The notes: generated by a model not told the origin, from the letters alone. A DNA stretch of 64,000 bases from Aureispira sp. CCB-QB1 (GCF_000724545.1 NZ_JHBV01000041.1:62001-126000), one strand, 5' to 3'; positions 52,136 through 60,995 are shown, counted from the first letter of the stretch. Program-made: numbers and translations.

Positions 52136-54637
52136 ATGGAAACAACCATCGAATCAACCAAGCATTATTATGAAAAAAGAGATACCCACTTTTTTCTAGG
52201 ACTAGGCTTAATTGCCTTGTGTCTCAGTAGTTATCTTTTTGTAAGTGCAAGCCCCTATAATACTTATCATGTGAATTTCATCATTATTCTCAATTATAGC
52301 TGTGTTCTATTGTACTTCGCCTTCATGACCAGTTCAAACTATGTTCAAAATCGAAAATTCTTCCAACACACCAACCGTTATCAATACATCTGTTTCTTAA
52401 CGCTAGCGACGATTAGCTGCCTGACTTTAAACTTGGGAATTAATGTTTTTGATAAATTTTCATTTTGGGTCGATCTTTATATGATTGCAATGTATGGCGG
52501 ACTGCTTGCCTTTTGTTTCAGAGACCAAATGCCCCGCCAAGTACGAACAGTTATCTTTTTCACCTTAGGAATGGGAACGGCTTTAGCTACTTATTTTACA
52601 TTATACTTGCTTCCCCTAATGCCTTTTGGTATTCTACTTTGTTTTTTCTTTGGAGTAACGCTACACTTAGTCGTTCCTCTATTGGTACTCATCAACAGCA
52701 TCATATTATTTATAAGAACAGAAAAAAATCAGGCTGACAAAACAGCTTATGCATTGGGCTTAGGTGCGCCAATCTTAATTTCCGTACTTTTCACCATGCA
52801 ATGGCACCAAACCAATCAGTTGATTGAGACAACTTATACCAAACAAGAACATTCCAACGCCTATGGCTTGCCTGCTTGGGTGACACTCAGCCAAAAGCTA
52901 TCGGATGGTTTCTTTACACAACGCATTCTTAAAGGAGAAATTCTATATACCACATTATATGGCGACAGTTGGAGTTTCGGGCGAAATACAGGCACTTCGT
53001 TTCAAGATCGCAAAGAGCATGATCCTCTGATTGCCATTGCCAGTTATTTTAGTGGTAGAATTAATCTTTCTAGAAACGATCGCATTCAAATTTTAAAATT
53101 TTATAGCAAAAACAGACACGATACGCAACGCAAGCTCTGGTCAGGAAAACATCTTTCGACTACTCAAATAAAGAAAAAAATTTCGCTCTATCCAGCCTAT
53201 CGTTTAGCTTACATAGAGCAAACATTTACCATCAAAAATAATAGTTCCAGTTCTTGGCGTCAAGAAGAAGCCTTGTATACATTTACTTTGCCCGAAGGCT
53301 CTGTTGCCTCTTCTCTTTCGTTATGGGTCAATGGCATAGAACAACCCTCTCGGCTAACCACTAGAGGCAAAGCGGATAGTGCTTATGTCAATATTGTTGG
53401 TGTTGAAAGAAGAGATCCTGCTCTGTTGCATTGGCAAGAAGGCAACCAGTTGACGGTGACTGTTTTTCCTTGTACCTCCAAAGAAGATCGGATTTTTAAG
53501 ATTGGTATTACTAGCCCTTTAGTAGTAGACGACTCTGAATTGGTATTGGCTCCCATCACTTTTGAGGGACCTACTGCCGTATTTGCCGAAGAAGAGCAAC
53601 AAGTGGACTTTCCGATACAAAGAAATAAAACGTACCAAACCCACTTCAATGGTTCTATCACTTGCGATAAAATACCACTCAGTAAAGAACCTTTTTATTT
53701 CAATCACCAAAACTTTAACGTACGGGAATATCAAACCCAACAACGACATTTTGAGCCTCAGCACATCTACTTAGATGTCAACAAAAGTTGGTCGGAATCA
53801 GAATTCACACAAGTGTGCAATAGTTTTATCAGCAAGCCTATTTTTATGTTTGATAATGGTGTGTTAATACAAGTTGATGCCTATAGTTTAGATGCTTTTA
53901 AAAATGCTCAAAACAACAATTTTAGTTTGTTTCCTATCGAATTGATTGAGCATCCTGAAACAGCGCTATTGGTGAGCAAATCTACTTCAAAGTCGCCCAA
54001 TTTAAGCGATTTAAAAGAGACCCATTTGGGGCATACAACGATGACTTATTTAGAACAAAAAGAAGCTCCTATTGCCTTTTACAATCTCTCTTCTACCTTA
54101 TCTCCCTATTTGCAAAGTCTAAAAGAGTTTTATGTATTTGACTATGCGCAAGGTTCGATTCAAGAACTGAGACAATTGGCAAAACAACATCAATTTCCTC
54201 TGCAAATTACCAATTCAAAACAAGTTGTTCTACATCAAGCCAATATGCTGATACAACAAAAAAGCACTGACAATCCAACTATTTCTAAAGCACCAGATCA
54301 TTTAATGCGTTTATTTTCTTACCACCAAATTCTCAAAAAAATTGGCAAAGGTTATTTTTTGAGTGGCTACGAAAACCAAGATTTGGTCAATATTGCTAGT
54401 ACGGCACATATTGTTTCGCCTATTTCAAGTATGATTGTTTTAGAAACTCAAGAAGACTATGAGCGATTTGATATTGAAGCAAACGAAGAAGGATTGGGCA
54501 ACGCTTCTAACAAAAAGGGGCTTAAAAATGCTTCTAACAACAGTTCTGGTGCGGTTCCTGAACCACATGAATGGTGCTTTATCATCTTGATTACGCTTGG
54601 TATTCTATTCGTTCAAGTCAAAAGAATTCGCCCTTAA
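52136..54637 (+). CDS. XrtN-system VIT-domain protein with PEP-type sorting signal
   Basis: 833 residues. The first ~220 hold six or seven membrane helices. Residues about 340-460 form a VIT domain: AYRLAYIEQTFTIKNNSSSS, EALYTFTLPEGSVASSLSLW and VERRDPALLHW are the family signatures. Then HIYLDVNKSWSESEF may be a degenerate vWA start. An Asn/Gly-rich linker with a doubled GLxNASN word leads to the C-terminal signal: PEPHEW (about 808-813), a hydrophobic stretch FIILITLGILFVQV and a basic end KRIRP. That three-part tail is what exosortases cut. The matching exosortase starts 23 bases later. This is the likely dedicated substrate. Confidence 0.88.
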   Translation: METTIESTKHYYEKRDTHFFLGLGLIALCLSSYLFVSASPYNTYHVNFIIILNYSCVLLYFAFMTSSNYVQNRKFFQHTNRYQYICFLTLATISCLTLNLGINVFDKFSFWVDLYMIAMYGGLLAFCFRDQMPRQVRTVIFFTLGMGTALATYFTLYLLPLMPFGILLCFFFGVTLHLVVPLLVLINSIILFIRTEKNQADKTAYALGLGAPILISVLFTMQWHQTNQLIETTYTKQEHSNAYGLPAWVTLSQKLSDGFFTQRILKGEILYTTLYGDSWSFGRNTGTSFQDRKEHDPLIAIASYFSGRINLSRNDRIQILKFYSKNRHDTQRKLWSGKHLSTTQIKKKISLYPAYRLAYIEQTFTIKNNSSSSWRQEEALYTFTLPEGSVASSLSLWVNGIEQPSRLTTRGKADSAYVNIVGVERRDPALLHWQEGNQLTVTVFPCTSKEDRIFKIGITSPLVVDDSELVLAPITFEGPTAVFAEEEQQVDFPIQRNKTYQTHFNGSITCDKIPLSKEPFYFNHQNFNVREYQTQQRHFEPQHIYLDVNKSWSESEFTQVCNSFISKPIFMFDNGVLIQVDAYSLDAFKNAQNNNFSLFPIELIEHPETALLVSKSTSKSPNLSDLKETHLGHTTMTYLEQKEAPIAFYNLSSTLSPYLQSLKEFYVFDYAQGSIQELRQLAKQHQFPLQITNSKQVVLHQANMLIQQKSTDNPTISKAPDHLMRLFSYHQILKKIGKGYFLSGYENQDLVNIASTAHIVSPISSMIVLETQEDYERFDIEANEEGLGNASNKKGLKNASNNSSGAVPEPHEWCFIILITLGILFVQVKRIRP

Positions 54638-54660
54638 ACCTACTTTTTATATCTTTTGTA

Positions 54661-55959
54661 ATGCTAAACTCTAAAAACAAATTAATTGGAAGTTTCCTAG
54701 CACTGACCTTGCTTATTGGTATTCCTGTCTGGCAAGATTACCTGCATGGAAACTTCCTTTTTTATTTTACGCTTTTATTGGGTCCTTATATCCTTTATGT
54801 TCAACAAAAAGAAGTGGCTAGTACTCGCTATGCGTGGGCTAGTATTTTGTGTGGAATGGGGCATTTAATTTTAGGAATTAATATTTTATACCTGAGTGCT
54901 GCTTTGTTTTTTGTCCTATTTATAATTGAGTGGCAATATGGCAAATTGAATGCCCTATCTATTTATTGGATATTCATTTTATCTCCTTTAACCATTTTTT
55001 TGTTTGGTGTTTTTAGTTTTCCTATTCGGTTAGAATTGTCTAGGATAGCGAGTGGGTTACTGCAATTCGTACAACCCAATTTAACTTGTCAAGGCAATAT
55101 CATTGTTTTAAATGGGGCAGAATTTTCTGTAGACGAAGCCTGCATGGGATTAAAAATGGTCAGTTACAGCTATCTAGTCTTTTTAGTATTCATTGCCCAT
55201 TTTGAAAAAAAACACCAAGTCATCTTATCCAAACCCTTTGTAATAATGCTCTTGAGTGTAGGAACACTTCTAATTTTGTTTGCTAACCTTATTCGAATTA
55301 TTACCATCATCCTATTTCAAGCAATGCCTGACACCATCCTACACGAAGGTATTGGTTTGATTAGCTGGCTGGCTTATGTCATCCTTCCTTCTTTTTGGTT
55401 GATTCGTTTTAGCATTTGCTATTTTGGAAAAAATTATATCATCCAAAGTCCTAAGCAACTTCCAGTAAAATCAGTCCTCTTGGTATCAACTACTGCTCTT
55501 GTTTTATTAACCTTGGGCAGTTATCAAGCACTTACAAAAGATAAAACACCTCCTAAAGCAACAATTCCTATTCAACTCAAAGGCTTTGAAAAACGTATTG
55601 CAAAAGATGGTGTGGTACAACTAAGGAACGAAGTAGCACTAATCTATATCAAACCCTCTTGCGCTCCGTATCGTGCCGACCATGCTCCCAATATCTGTTG
55701 GAAAGGCAGTGGCTATAGTTTTAGTAAAGAACAACTAAGAACAATAAAAAACAAAACGGTACTAGCCGCCCAATTAAAAAAAGGAGAAGATATACTTTAT
55801 ACCGCTTGGTGGTACGACAACGGTCTGCACCAAACAGCTAGCCAAGTTGAATGGCGTTGGAATACACTACAAGGCAACGGCAACTATCAATTGATGAATG
55901 TAACGGTAGAAAGTCCTGAGTTGTTAGATGATTATATCTGCTTATTGATGACACAATAA
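54661..55959 (+). CDS. xrtN: Exosortase N
   Basis: 432 residues from the ATG at 54661 (the longer frame overlaps the VIT gene and is rejected). About eight membrane helices carry the exosortase triad: C161 in VDEACMGLKMVSY, R212 in LFANLIRIITI and H228 in HEGIGLISW. The enzyme is a membrane cysteine protease/transpeptidase-like protein that removes PEP-type sorting signals after export. A C-terminal domain of about 140 residues follows, with NICWKGSGYSFSKEQ; it recalls the EpsI domain found beside other exosortases and may be fused here. The substrate gene is immediately upstream. Confidence 0.9.
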   Translation: MLNSKNKLIGSFLALTLLIGIPVWQDYLHGNFLFYFTLLLGPYILYVQQKEVASTRYAWASILCGMGHLILGINILYLSAALFFVLFIIEWQYGKLNALSIYWIFILSPLTIFLFGVFSFPIRLELSRIASGLLQFVQPNLTCQGNIIVLNGAEFSVDEACMGLKMVSYSYLVFLVFIAHFEKKHQVILSKPFVIMLLSVGTLLILFANLIRIITIILFQAMPDTILHEGIGLISWLAYVILPSFWLIRFSICYFGKNYIIQSPKQLPVKSVLLVSTTALVLLTLGSYQALTKDKTPPKATIPIQLKGFEKRIAKDGVVQLRNEVALIYIKPSCAPYRADHAPNICWKGSGYSFSKEQLRTIKNKTVLAAQLKKGEDILYTAWWYDNGLHQTASQVEWRWNTLQGNGNYQLMNVTVESPELLDDYICLLMTQ

Positions 55960-55977
55960 TCTAAATTTTTATTTGAA

Positions 55978-57180
55978 TTACTTTGTAGGATCTGGCAACA
56001 TTTTAATATCTATCAAAGCTTTTCCTTCTTCATAACCAATCGTGGTCAACATTGGGCGGTCGATCACCCACCAAGGTTGGGTTGGATTCACTTCTAATTC
56101 TGCCTTGCCATTTTTCCAACGAACCGTAACACTTCCTGTAGCATTGTTATTTTGCCCCGCAATATCTAGTACAAAGTTTGAGGTGTAAGCCCCTTCAAAG
56201 GGTCTTCTCAGGTCAGGTAATGCAGGCGAAAAAGTAATGGTTGCTCCCGCTTTTTCTTTGTTCCATTGTTGCACATAAGCAGATTTAAGCTCCAATGTTT
56301 CTGTGCCCTCAAATTCATAGACCAATGAACGGAATTCATTTTGTTGTTTGACAACTGTTTTATTGGCTGCCTTTTGGATCGACCAATATTGCAAAACAGG
56401 TTTGCCCGTAGAAGGGTGCACTGTCGTCAACCTCCCTTCTCCCTCCACTCGCATTTCAAAAGCACCAGAACTCGCCCCTCCTTGTGTTTGTGTCAATGCC
56501 ATTTGAAAAGGAACCAATCCTAGCAACTTATCCATTTTGTAGGGTTGACCATTGTACGATATCCCCGCTTTTTTGCCAAAATCTCGATATGGCAAATGCA
56601 ATGCAACCAATAATTGATTTCTAGAATGCCCCATCGTAGAGCCATTTTTCTTTTTCAATTCTGTTTGAGGTCGTTTGCCTTGATACCAAGCTTCTACTTG
56701 TTCTCCTTTTATATTTTCATAAGAAAATGATAAATCCAACATCTTATCAGTACTCTTATCGTTTACTTTAACAGGGTAAGACTTACGCACAACAGGAAGT
56801 TCTGGCAACCAAGCTTCTATATTCGGCAAATCCGCTACAATATATTGATCTAAAGAACCTTCCTCTGCGTCTTTCATAATCCACAAATCCCCATCAGGGG
56901 TCTCTAACTTGGCATATTCATGCATATTCCAATCGGGATGCTTCGAAACTAATATCAAATCCAACTCATATGTTGCTGCCCAAATTTGTATTGGCAGTAC
57001 AGGAAACCCTACCAAAGGTGCACCTTGATACTTGACCGAATGTGCCTCTTGATTTAAAACTTCTTGGCGTTCTTGTGATGTCAAGGCAGGTCCTTCGGGC
57101 AGCATTCTTTTCAAGCTTTTGCAAGCGGTTACAAATTGAAATAACATAAGTAGTAAAAATAGTTTTGATAAAAATTGCAT
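55978..57180 (-). CDS. Unrecognised large lipoprotein
   Basis: 400 residues with lipobox FVTAC at about residue 20, followed by KSLKRMLPEGPALTSQERQE. The mature chain has LETPDGDLWIMKDAEEGSLD, YIVADLPNIEAWLPELPVV and a beta-rich C-terminus with RWKNGKAELEVNPTQPWWV. No known domain is recognised. It converges on the exosortase gene with 18 bases between the stops, so it is not part of that block. It may share a transcript with msrB upstream, although a terminator hairpin lies between. Confidence 0.7.
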   Translation of the reverse strand: MQFLSKLFLLLMLFQFVTACKSLKRMLPEGPALTSQERQEVLNQEAHSVKYQGAPLVGFPVLPIQIWAATYELDLILVSKHPDWNMHEYAKLETPDGDLWIMKDAEEGSLDQYIVADLPNIEAWLPELPVVRKSYPVKVNDKSTDKMLDLSFSYENIKGEQVEAWYQGKRPQTELKKKNGSTMGHSRNQLLVALHLPYRDFGKKAGISYNGQPYKMDKLLGLVPFQMALTQTQGGASSGAFEMRVEGEGRLTTVHPSTGKPVLQYWSIQKAANKTVVKQQNEFRSLVYEFEGTETLELKSAYVQQWNKEKAGATITFSPALPDLRRPFEGAYTSNFVLDIAGQNNNATGSVTVRWKNGKAELEVNPTQPWWVIDRPMLTTIGYEEGKALIDIKMLPDPTK

Positions 57181-57218
57181 AGTAAATACGAAAAATTCGA
57201 GGTATAAAAAACGAAAAA

Positions 57219-57242
57219 GAGGCTACCTATTTTAGGTGCCTC
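57219..57242 (-). terminator. Terminator after msrB
   Basis: Read leftwards, GAGGCACCTA and TAGGTAGCCTC pair with one bulge and are followed by TTTTTC. The stem begins about 30 bases after the msrB stop. Confidence 0.7.
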
Positions 57243-57273
57243 AACAAGATATTAAAAGATTTTATAATTTTGT

Positions 57274-57807
57274 CTACTTTCCTGTTTTCTCAAAATTCAG
57301 AGCAGCGGAATTAATACAATAACGCAAACCTGTTGGATCTGGACCATCGTCAAAGACATGCCCTAAATGACCATCACAACGACCACAGGTAACCTCTGTC
57401 CGAACCATTCCATAACTATTGTCTCTATATTCTGTTACATTTTCACTGGCGACAGGTTGATAATAGCTAGGCCAGCCTGTTCCTGATTTAAATTTGGTAT
57501 GCGAATCAAATAAAGGCAAGTTGCAAGCTGCACAGTGGTACATTCCTTTCTCTTTATGATCCCAATATTTTCCAGAAAAGGCACGTTCTGTCCCTTTTTC
57601 TCTTAAAATTCGATATTCTTCTGAAGTTAAGATAGCTTTCCATTCTTCTTCCGTTTTTTCTATTTTTCCAATCCCACTACTATCAGTCAGTATACTTCTT
57701 GTCGCATTTTGTTCGACTTTGGTAGGAACAGCTTTGGTTTTAGATTGACAAGATATCAAGGCTATAATAGCGATTAAGATACTTGCACCAAACAATAATC
57801 GATTCAT
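57274..57807 (-). CDS. msrB: Peptide-methionine (R)-S-oxide reductase, lipoprotein form
   Basis: Repairs oxidised methionine (R form) in proteins. 177 residues from the ATG at 57807: the signal peptide [19 protein letters not shown] ends in a lipobox, so the enzyme is tethered in the periplasm. Zinc is held by CAAC and [18 protein letters not shown] and [13 protein letters not shown] are the MsrB core, and the catalytic Cys is in [11 protein letters not shown]. The longer frame upstream would hide the signal. No msrA is adjacent. Confidence 0.93.
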   Translation of the reverse strand: MNRLLFGASILIAIIALISCQSKTKAVPTKVEQNATRSILTDSSGIGKIEKTEEEWKAILTSEEYRILREKGTERAFSGKYWDHKEKGMYHCAACNLPLFDSHTKFKSGTGWPSYYQPVASENVTEYRDNSYGMVRTEVTCGRCDGHLGHVFDDGPDPTGLRYCINSAALNFEKTGK

Positions 57808-58087
57808 TAGCATATATTTAGAATTAATAATTAACTGCATAGCATTTTCAAAAAACACATACCAAATTACTAAATCCGACTCTCAAAGGAACGAACGAAC
57901 AGCACATTGGGGTATTTATGAAATATTATTTTCACACAAAATAGTGTTAAAGCAGTTTACAAAGTATTCAATATTAATACCTCAAACAATACAAACGCTA
58001 TATTGTTATTAATAGTCCACTAATTTTTTAGTTTTTTAACTATCTTGTAACAGTATTCACCAAATAATCATCCATCCTTCACCATTT

Positions 58088-58912
58088 ATGATTTACACCA
58101 AAGCACAAACAAAAGGTATTCATCAACAAACATTTGCCTATCTCAATGTAATAGAACAAAACCATGTCTTGAATATCACCTTAAATCGTCCCAAACAGAA
58201 AAATGCACTTAACGAAGTCCTTACAAGAGAGTTAGCTTATGCTATTTCATACGCACAACATGATAACAATATTTGGGTCGTAACGCTCGGTGCAGAAGGC
58301 AATGTTTTTTGCGCAGGCGCTGATTTAAAAACTTTTATGGGGCACAAAGATGTTGATTCTGGCTCCACTATCCCTGATACAGGGCAAGAAATTATCTTAG
58401 GAGATTTATTTGATAATTTGCACAAACCTTGTATTGCTAAAGTTGGTCATCCTGTCTATGCAGGCGGCTTCTTGTTATTAGCAGGCTGTACGCACGTTGT
58501 GGCTACTACCTCTAGCACATTTACTTTATCAGAGGTTAAGCGAGGAATTTGGCCCTTTCAAGTAATGGCAAGTTTATTAAAAATCATGCCCGAGCGGAAG
58601 GTCTTGGATTGGTGTATGACAGGAGGCAGCTGGTCTGCACGATATGCTTTTGAAGCGGGATTGGTAACCATGCTAGTTGAAGATGGCGATTTAGAAGAAA
58701 GTGTGGATGCTTTAGTGACTCAAATTTGCAAAAACTCACCTTCTGCCATTCGCCTTGGATTAAAAGCCCTTCAAGAATTAAAAGAAGTAGCACCTCAAAA
58801 ACAGCATCAATTTCTACACCAACGCTTGATGGAAGTGATCCAAACTAAAGATGCTCAAGAAGGTATAAGTGCATTTCGAGAAAAGCGTCTCCCTAACTGG
58901 TCTGGTGAATAG
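58088..58912 (+). CDS. Enoyl-CoA hydratase/isomerase (crotonase) family protein
   Basis: 274 residues. Crotonase motifs: LNRPKQKNALNEVLTRELAY at the CoA-binding start, GNVFCAGADLKTFM as the first oxyanion-hole loop, KVGHPVYAGGFLLLAGCTHV as the second, and FTLSEVKRGIWPFQVMASL on the active-site helix, whose Glu is a candidate acid. AGLVTMLVEDGDLE leads to the C-terminal helices. Substrate uncertain: fatty-acid or leucine breakdown are typical. It stands alone. Confidence 0.9.
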   Translation: MIYTKAQTKGIHQQTFAYLNVIEQNHVLNITLNRPKQKNALNEVLTRELAYAISYAQHDNNIWVVTLGAEGNVFCAGADLKTFMGHKDVDSGSTIPDTGQEIILGDLFDNLHKPCIAKVGHPVYAGGFLLLAGCTHVVATTSSTFTLSEVKRGIWPFQVMASLLKIMPERKVLDWCMTGGSWSARYAFEAGLVTMLVEDGDLEESVDALVTQICKNSPSAIRLGLKALQELKEVAPQKQHQFLHQRLMEVIQTKDAQEGISAFREKRLPNWSGE

Positions 58913-58974
58913 ATTAATTGGATAAATTTATTACTTCTGTTCAAAAATTAATATAAAACGGTTAGTAAAGGTAA

Positions 58975-59224
58975 TAGTAGTTCGTTGCTTTTTTACTTTT
59001 TTAGCTCGCTACGCTCGTGAGATCGCAAGCTTAGTTACCAAAAAGATAAAAAAGCACATTTATATTAGCTTGATAATCAAAATTTTAACACAAAACGCAA
59101 CAAAGGCGCAACTTGCTGATTATCAACTGCGAAGCACTCATGCAATAAACTAATAAAGTTTACTTCGTGAGCGCTGCGCTTTTAGTTAGCTTCGCTGCTA
59201 CTGCGTGGTTTCAACGAACTATTG
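58975..59224. repeat. Full-length copy of the TAGTTCGTTG palindromic repeat (250 bp)
   Basis: The ends TAGTTCGTTG (58978-58987) and CAACGAACTA (59212-59221) are perfect inverted copies. Inside: a GCTTTTTTAC...GATAAAAAAGC hairpin, TTGATAATCA...TGATTATCAA enclosing ACACAAAACGCAACAAAGGC, and TTACTTCGTGAGCGCTGCGC. It is the best-preserved long copy. It lies upstream of a methyltransferase gene. Confidence 0.85.
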
Positions 59225-59269
59225 GGTAAATGAATGGAGAATTAATTGAAATCGAGAAAAATACAAATT

Positions 59270-59893
59270 ATGAAATGGTATGACATTTTTTCCAACATAT
59301 ACGACTCGTCATTAGAAAAACTCTACTTTGAAAGTAGAAAGAGGGCTGTTGAGTTGTTAGACTTGAAATCGGGTCAAACCCTTCTTGATGTTGCCTGTGG
59401 AACGGGAGCCAACTTCAAACACATTCAAGAGGCCAATAATGAGATAAAAATTTATGGAACCGATTTTTCGAGTGGAATGCTTAGAAAAGGGCAAAGTTTG
59501 ATTGAAAAAAATAATTGGATGAACATCTCCTTATTTCAAGCAGATGCAAGAGAACTAACCCCCGATTTTATAAAGAAACAGATTAACAGAGAACAATCCT
59601 TTGATAGAATCATTTGTGTTTTGGGACTGTCCGTAATTCCTGATTGGGATAATGTTTTAGATAAGTTACTTCTGCTGTTAAAAGAAAATGGAAAAATTGT
59701 AATCGTAGATGTTTTTGCAGAAAAAAGAAATTTTAATACATGGCTTGTAGAAAAAATTGCACGAGCAGATTTGAATAGAAAAATATGGCAAACGCTCAAA
59801 GAGAAAACGAACAATTTTGAATACGAATATTTACCAGTAAAAGAAAGCAAAGTAGGAGGAAAATTATTTGTTGCTGTTGGAAATAAAAATTAG
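59270..59893 (+). CDS. Class I SAM-dependent methyltransferase
   Basis: 207 residues from the ATG at 59270; the longer frame starts with TTG at 59246. The SAM site is LLDVACGTGANFKHI, then IYGTDFSSGMLRKG for the acidic ribose contact and LFQADARELTPDFI for the adenine. IVIVDVFAEKRN follows. It is of the UbiE/Methyltransf_11 type. The substrate is not visible. It begins 46 bases after a repeat copy, which may hold its leader. Confidence 0.88.
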   Translation: MKWYDIFSNIYDSSLEKLYFESRKRAVELLDLKSGQTLLDVACGTGANFKHIQEANNEIKIYGTDFSSGMLRKGQSLIEKNNWMNISLFQADARELTPDFIKKQINREQSFDRIICVLGLSVIPDWDNVLDKLLLLLKENGKIVIVDVFAEKRNFNTWLVEKIARADLNRKIWQTLKEKTNNFEYEYLPVKESKVGGKLFVAVGNKN

Positions 59894-60052
59894 AAACTAC
59901 TGCAATATTGTGTATAAGTAATAGCAATTTAAGTAATAAAACGAAAGTATAAACATAAAATAAAGCCCCGTATAAACCTGAAAAGTTAGTGAGTAGAAAT
60001 CCGCTACTACTCATACACGAGAACGTTTATGTACGGTTTTATAAAAAATCAT
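59894..60052. other. Intergenic region with a 70-base hairpin
   Basis: CCGTATAAAC (59968-59977) and GTTTATGTACGG (60025-60036) pair with a bulge and enclose TGAGTA/TACTCA (59990-59995 and 60008-60013). It may be a structured RNA end for the methyltransferase transcript. The words CCGTA...TACGG recall a group II intron hairpin, but no intron is present. Confidence 0.4.
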
Positions 60053-60192
60053 TACTCCGTTGAAAAATCGTATTAGTTTGATTATCAGCAAGATGCACTT
60101 TTATTAACCTTTACACTAAAAGACTGATAATCAAACTAATGCAAGATGCTTTTTTACGTTTTTCATAGGAAAACTAAAAAATCAACGGAGTA
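60053..60192. repeat. Intact TACTC-ended palindromic repeat (140 bp)
   Basis: The ends TACTCCGTTGA (60053-60063) and TCAACGGAGTA (60182-60192) are perfect 11-base inverted copies. Inside, TAGTTTGATTATCAG and CTGATAATCAAACTA form a perfect 15-bp hairpin. It stops 11 bases before the open frame of a start-less LRR gene. Confidence 0.85.
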
Positions 60193-60284
60193 TTAAAAAA
60201 TAATACAACATCGAATTACAAGAGAAAATATTACAGCTTTTAAAAAGCTCTGATTCCGCAAATTATCAACTTGGCTTAACTCTA

Positions 60285-60995
60285 TTGTCAGCCAATCCTG
60301 CCTATCTCAATCGAGCAATTAAAAAATGGCTTTTGCAAGATACGTTGCTTACAAATGAAGATTTTGATTTGTATTTTTCTAGTTCTAACTACAACGGGGC
60401 AAAGTTACTTAAACTTGCTCGGCATAATTTGGCAATTGTCATTAATAAACTAGAGCATATTGATTTGAGTTGCGTTCAAAATTTTGACGGTTTGGAACAA
60501 TTAACTCAATTAAAAGAAGTGCGTTTTTTTGACAACAAACTACAAGAATTACCTACACCACTTTTTGCCCTAAAAAATTTAGAGAAATTATACATTCGTA
60601 CCAATCCACTATTGGACTTTGAACAAGTTTGTTTACAACTTAAGAGTTTTCCTAAATTAAAAGAGTTGTATTTAGAAAACAATACTTTGAAAACTGTTCC
60701 TAATAATTTAAAGCATCTTCCACATTTGGAACACTTGCGGTTCAACAATCGACAATTTCGTTTACAAAATGAAATTCAAGAAATTCCTAGTTTTCTACTC
60801 ACATTTAAACAGTTAAAAGCCTTGCATTTTGAAAAAAATCCCATCCAGCAAATACCTTCTAATCTATTTGACTTTGCACAACAACAATTAAAAGAATTCA
60901 CACTTGGCAACTACGCATTCAATAATGGGCTTGAAGCAAAAGCCTATTTAAACCTATTCAAAGTACATGGTCTAAAAACCTGTCAAGACAATTAA
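60285..60995 (+). CDS. Leucine-rich-repeat protein, apparently missing its true start
   Basis: 236 residues if a TTG at 60285 is used. Leucine-rich repeats run from about residue 60 to 210 (LTQLKEVRFFDNKLQELPTP, FPKLKELYLENNTLKTVP, LKALHFEKNPIQQIP), as in Bacteroidota LRR proteins of the cytoplasm. The frame stays open upstream to the TAA at 60201 and reads IELQEKILQLLKSSDSANYQ, a natural helical N-terminus, yet there is no ATG or GTG in it. So the real start seems lost next to the repeat element. It may be a 5'-damaged gene or use a rare start codon. Confidence 0.65.
   Translation: MSANPAYLNRAIKKWLLQDTLLTNEDFDLYFSSSNYNGAKLLKLARHNLAIVINKLEHIDLSCVQNFDGLEQLTQLKEVRFFDNKLQELPTPLFALKNLEKLYIRTNPLLDFEQVCLQLKSFPKLKELYLENNTLKTVPNNLKHLPHLEHLRFNNRQFRLQNEIQEIPSFLLTFKQLKALHFEKNPIQQIPSNLFDFAQQQLKEFTLGNYAFNNGLEAKAYLNLFKVHGLKTCQDN

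Noticed and set aside
59968-60036. Group II intron fragment
   Set aside because: The CCGTA...TACGG stem resembles an intron hairpin, but there is no reverse transcriptase, no domain V (AGC...GTT type) and no intron boundary.
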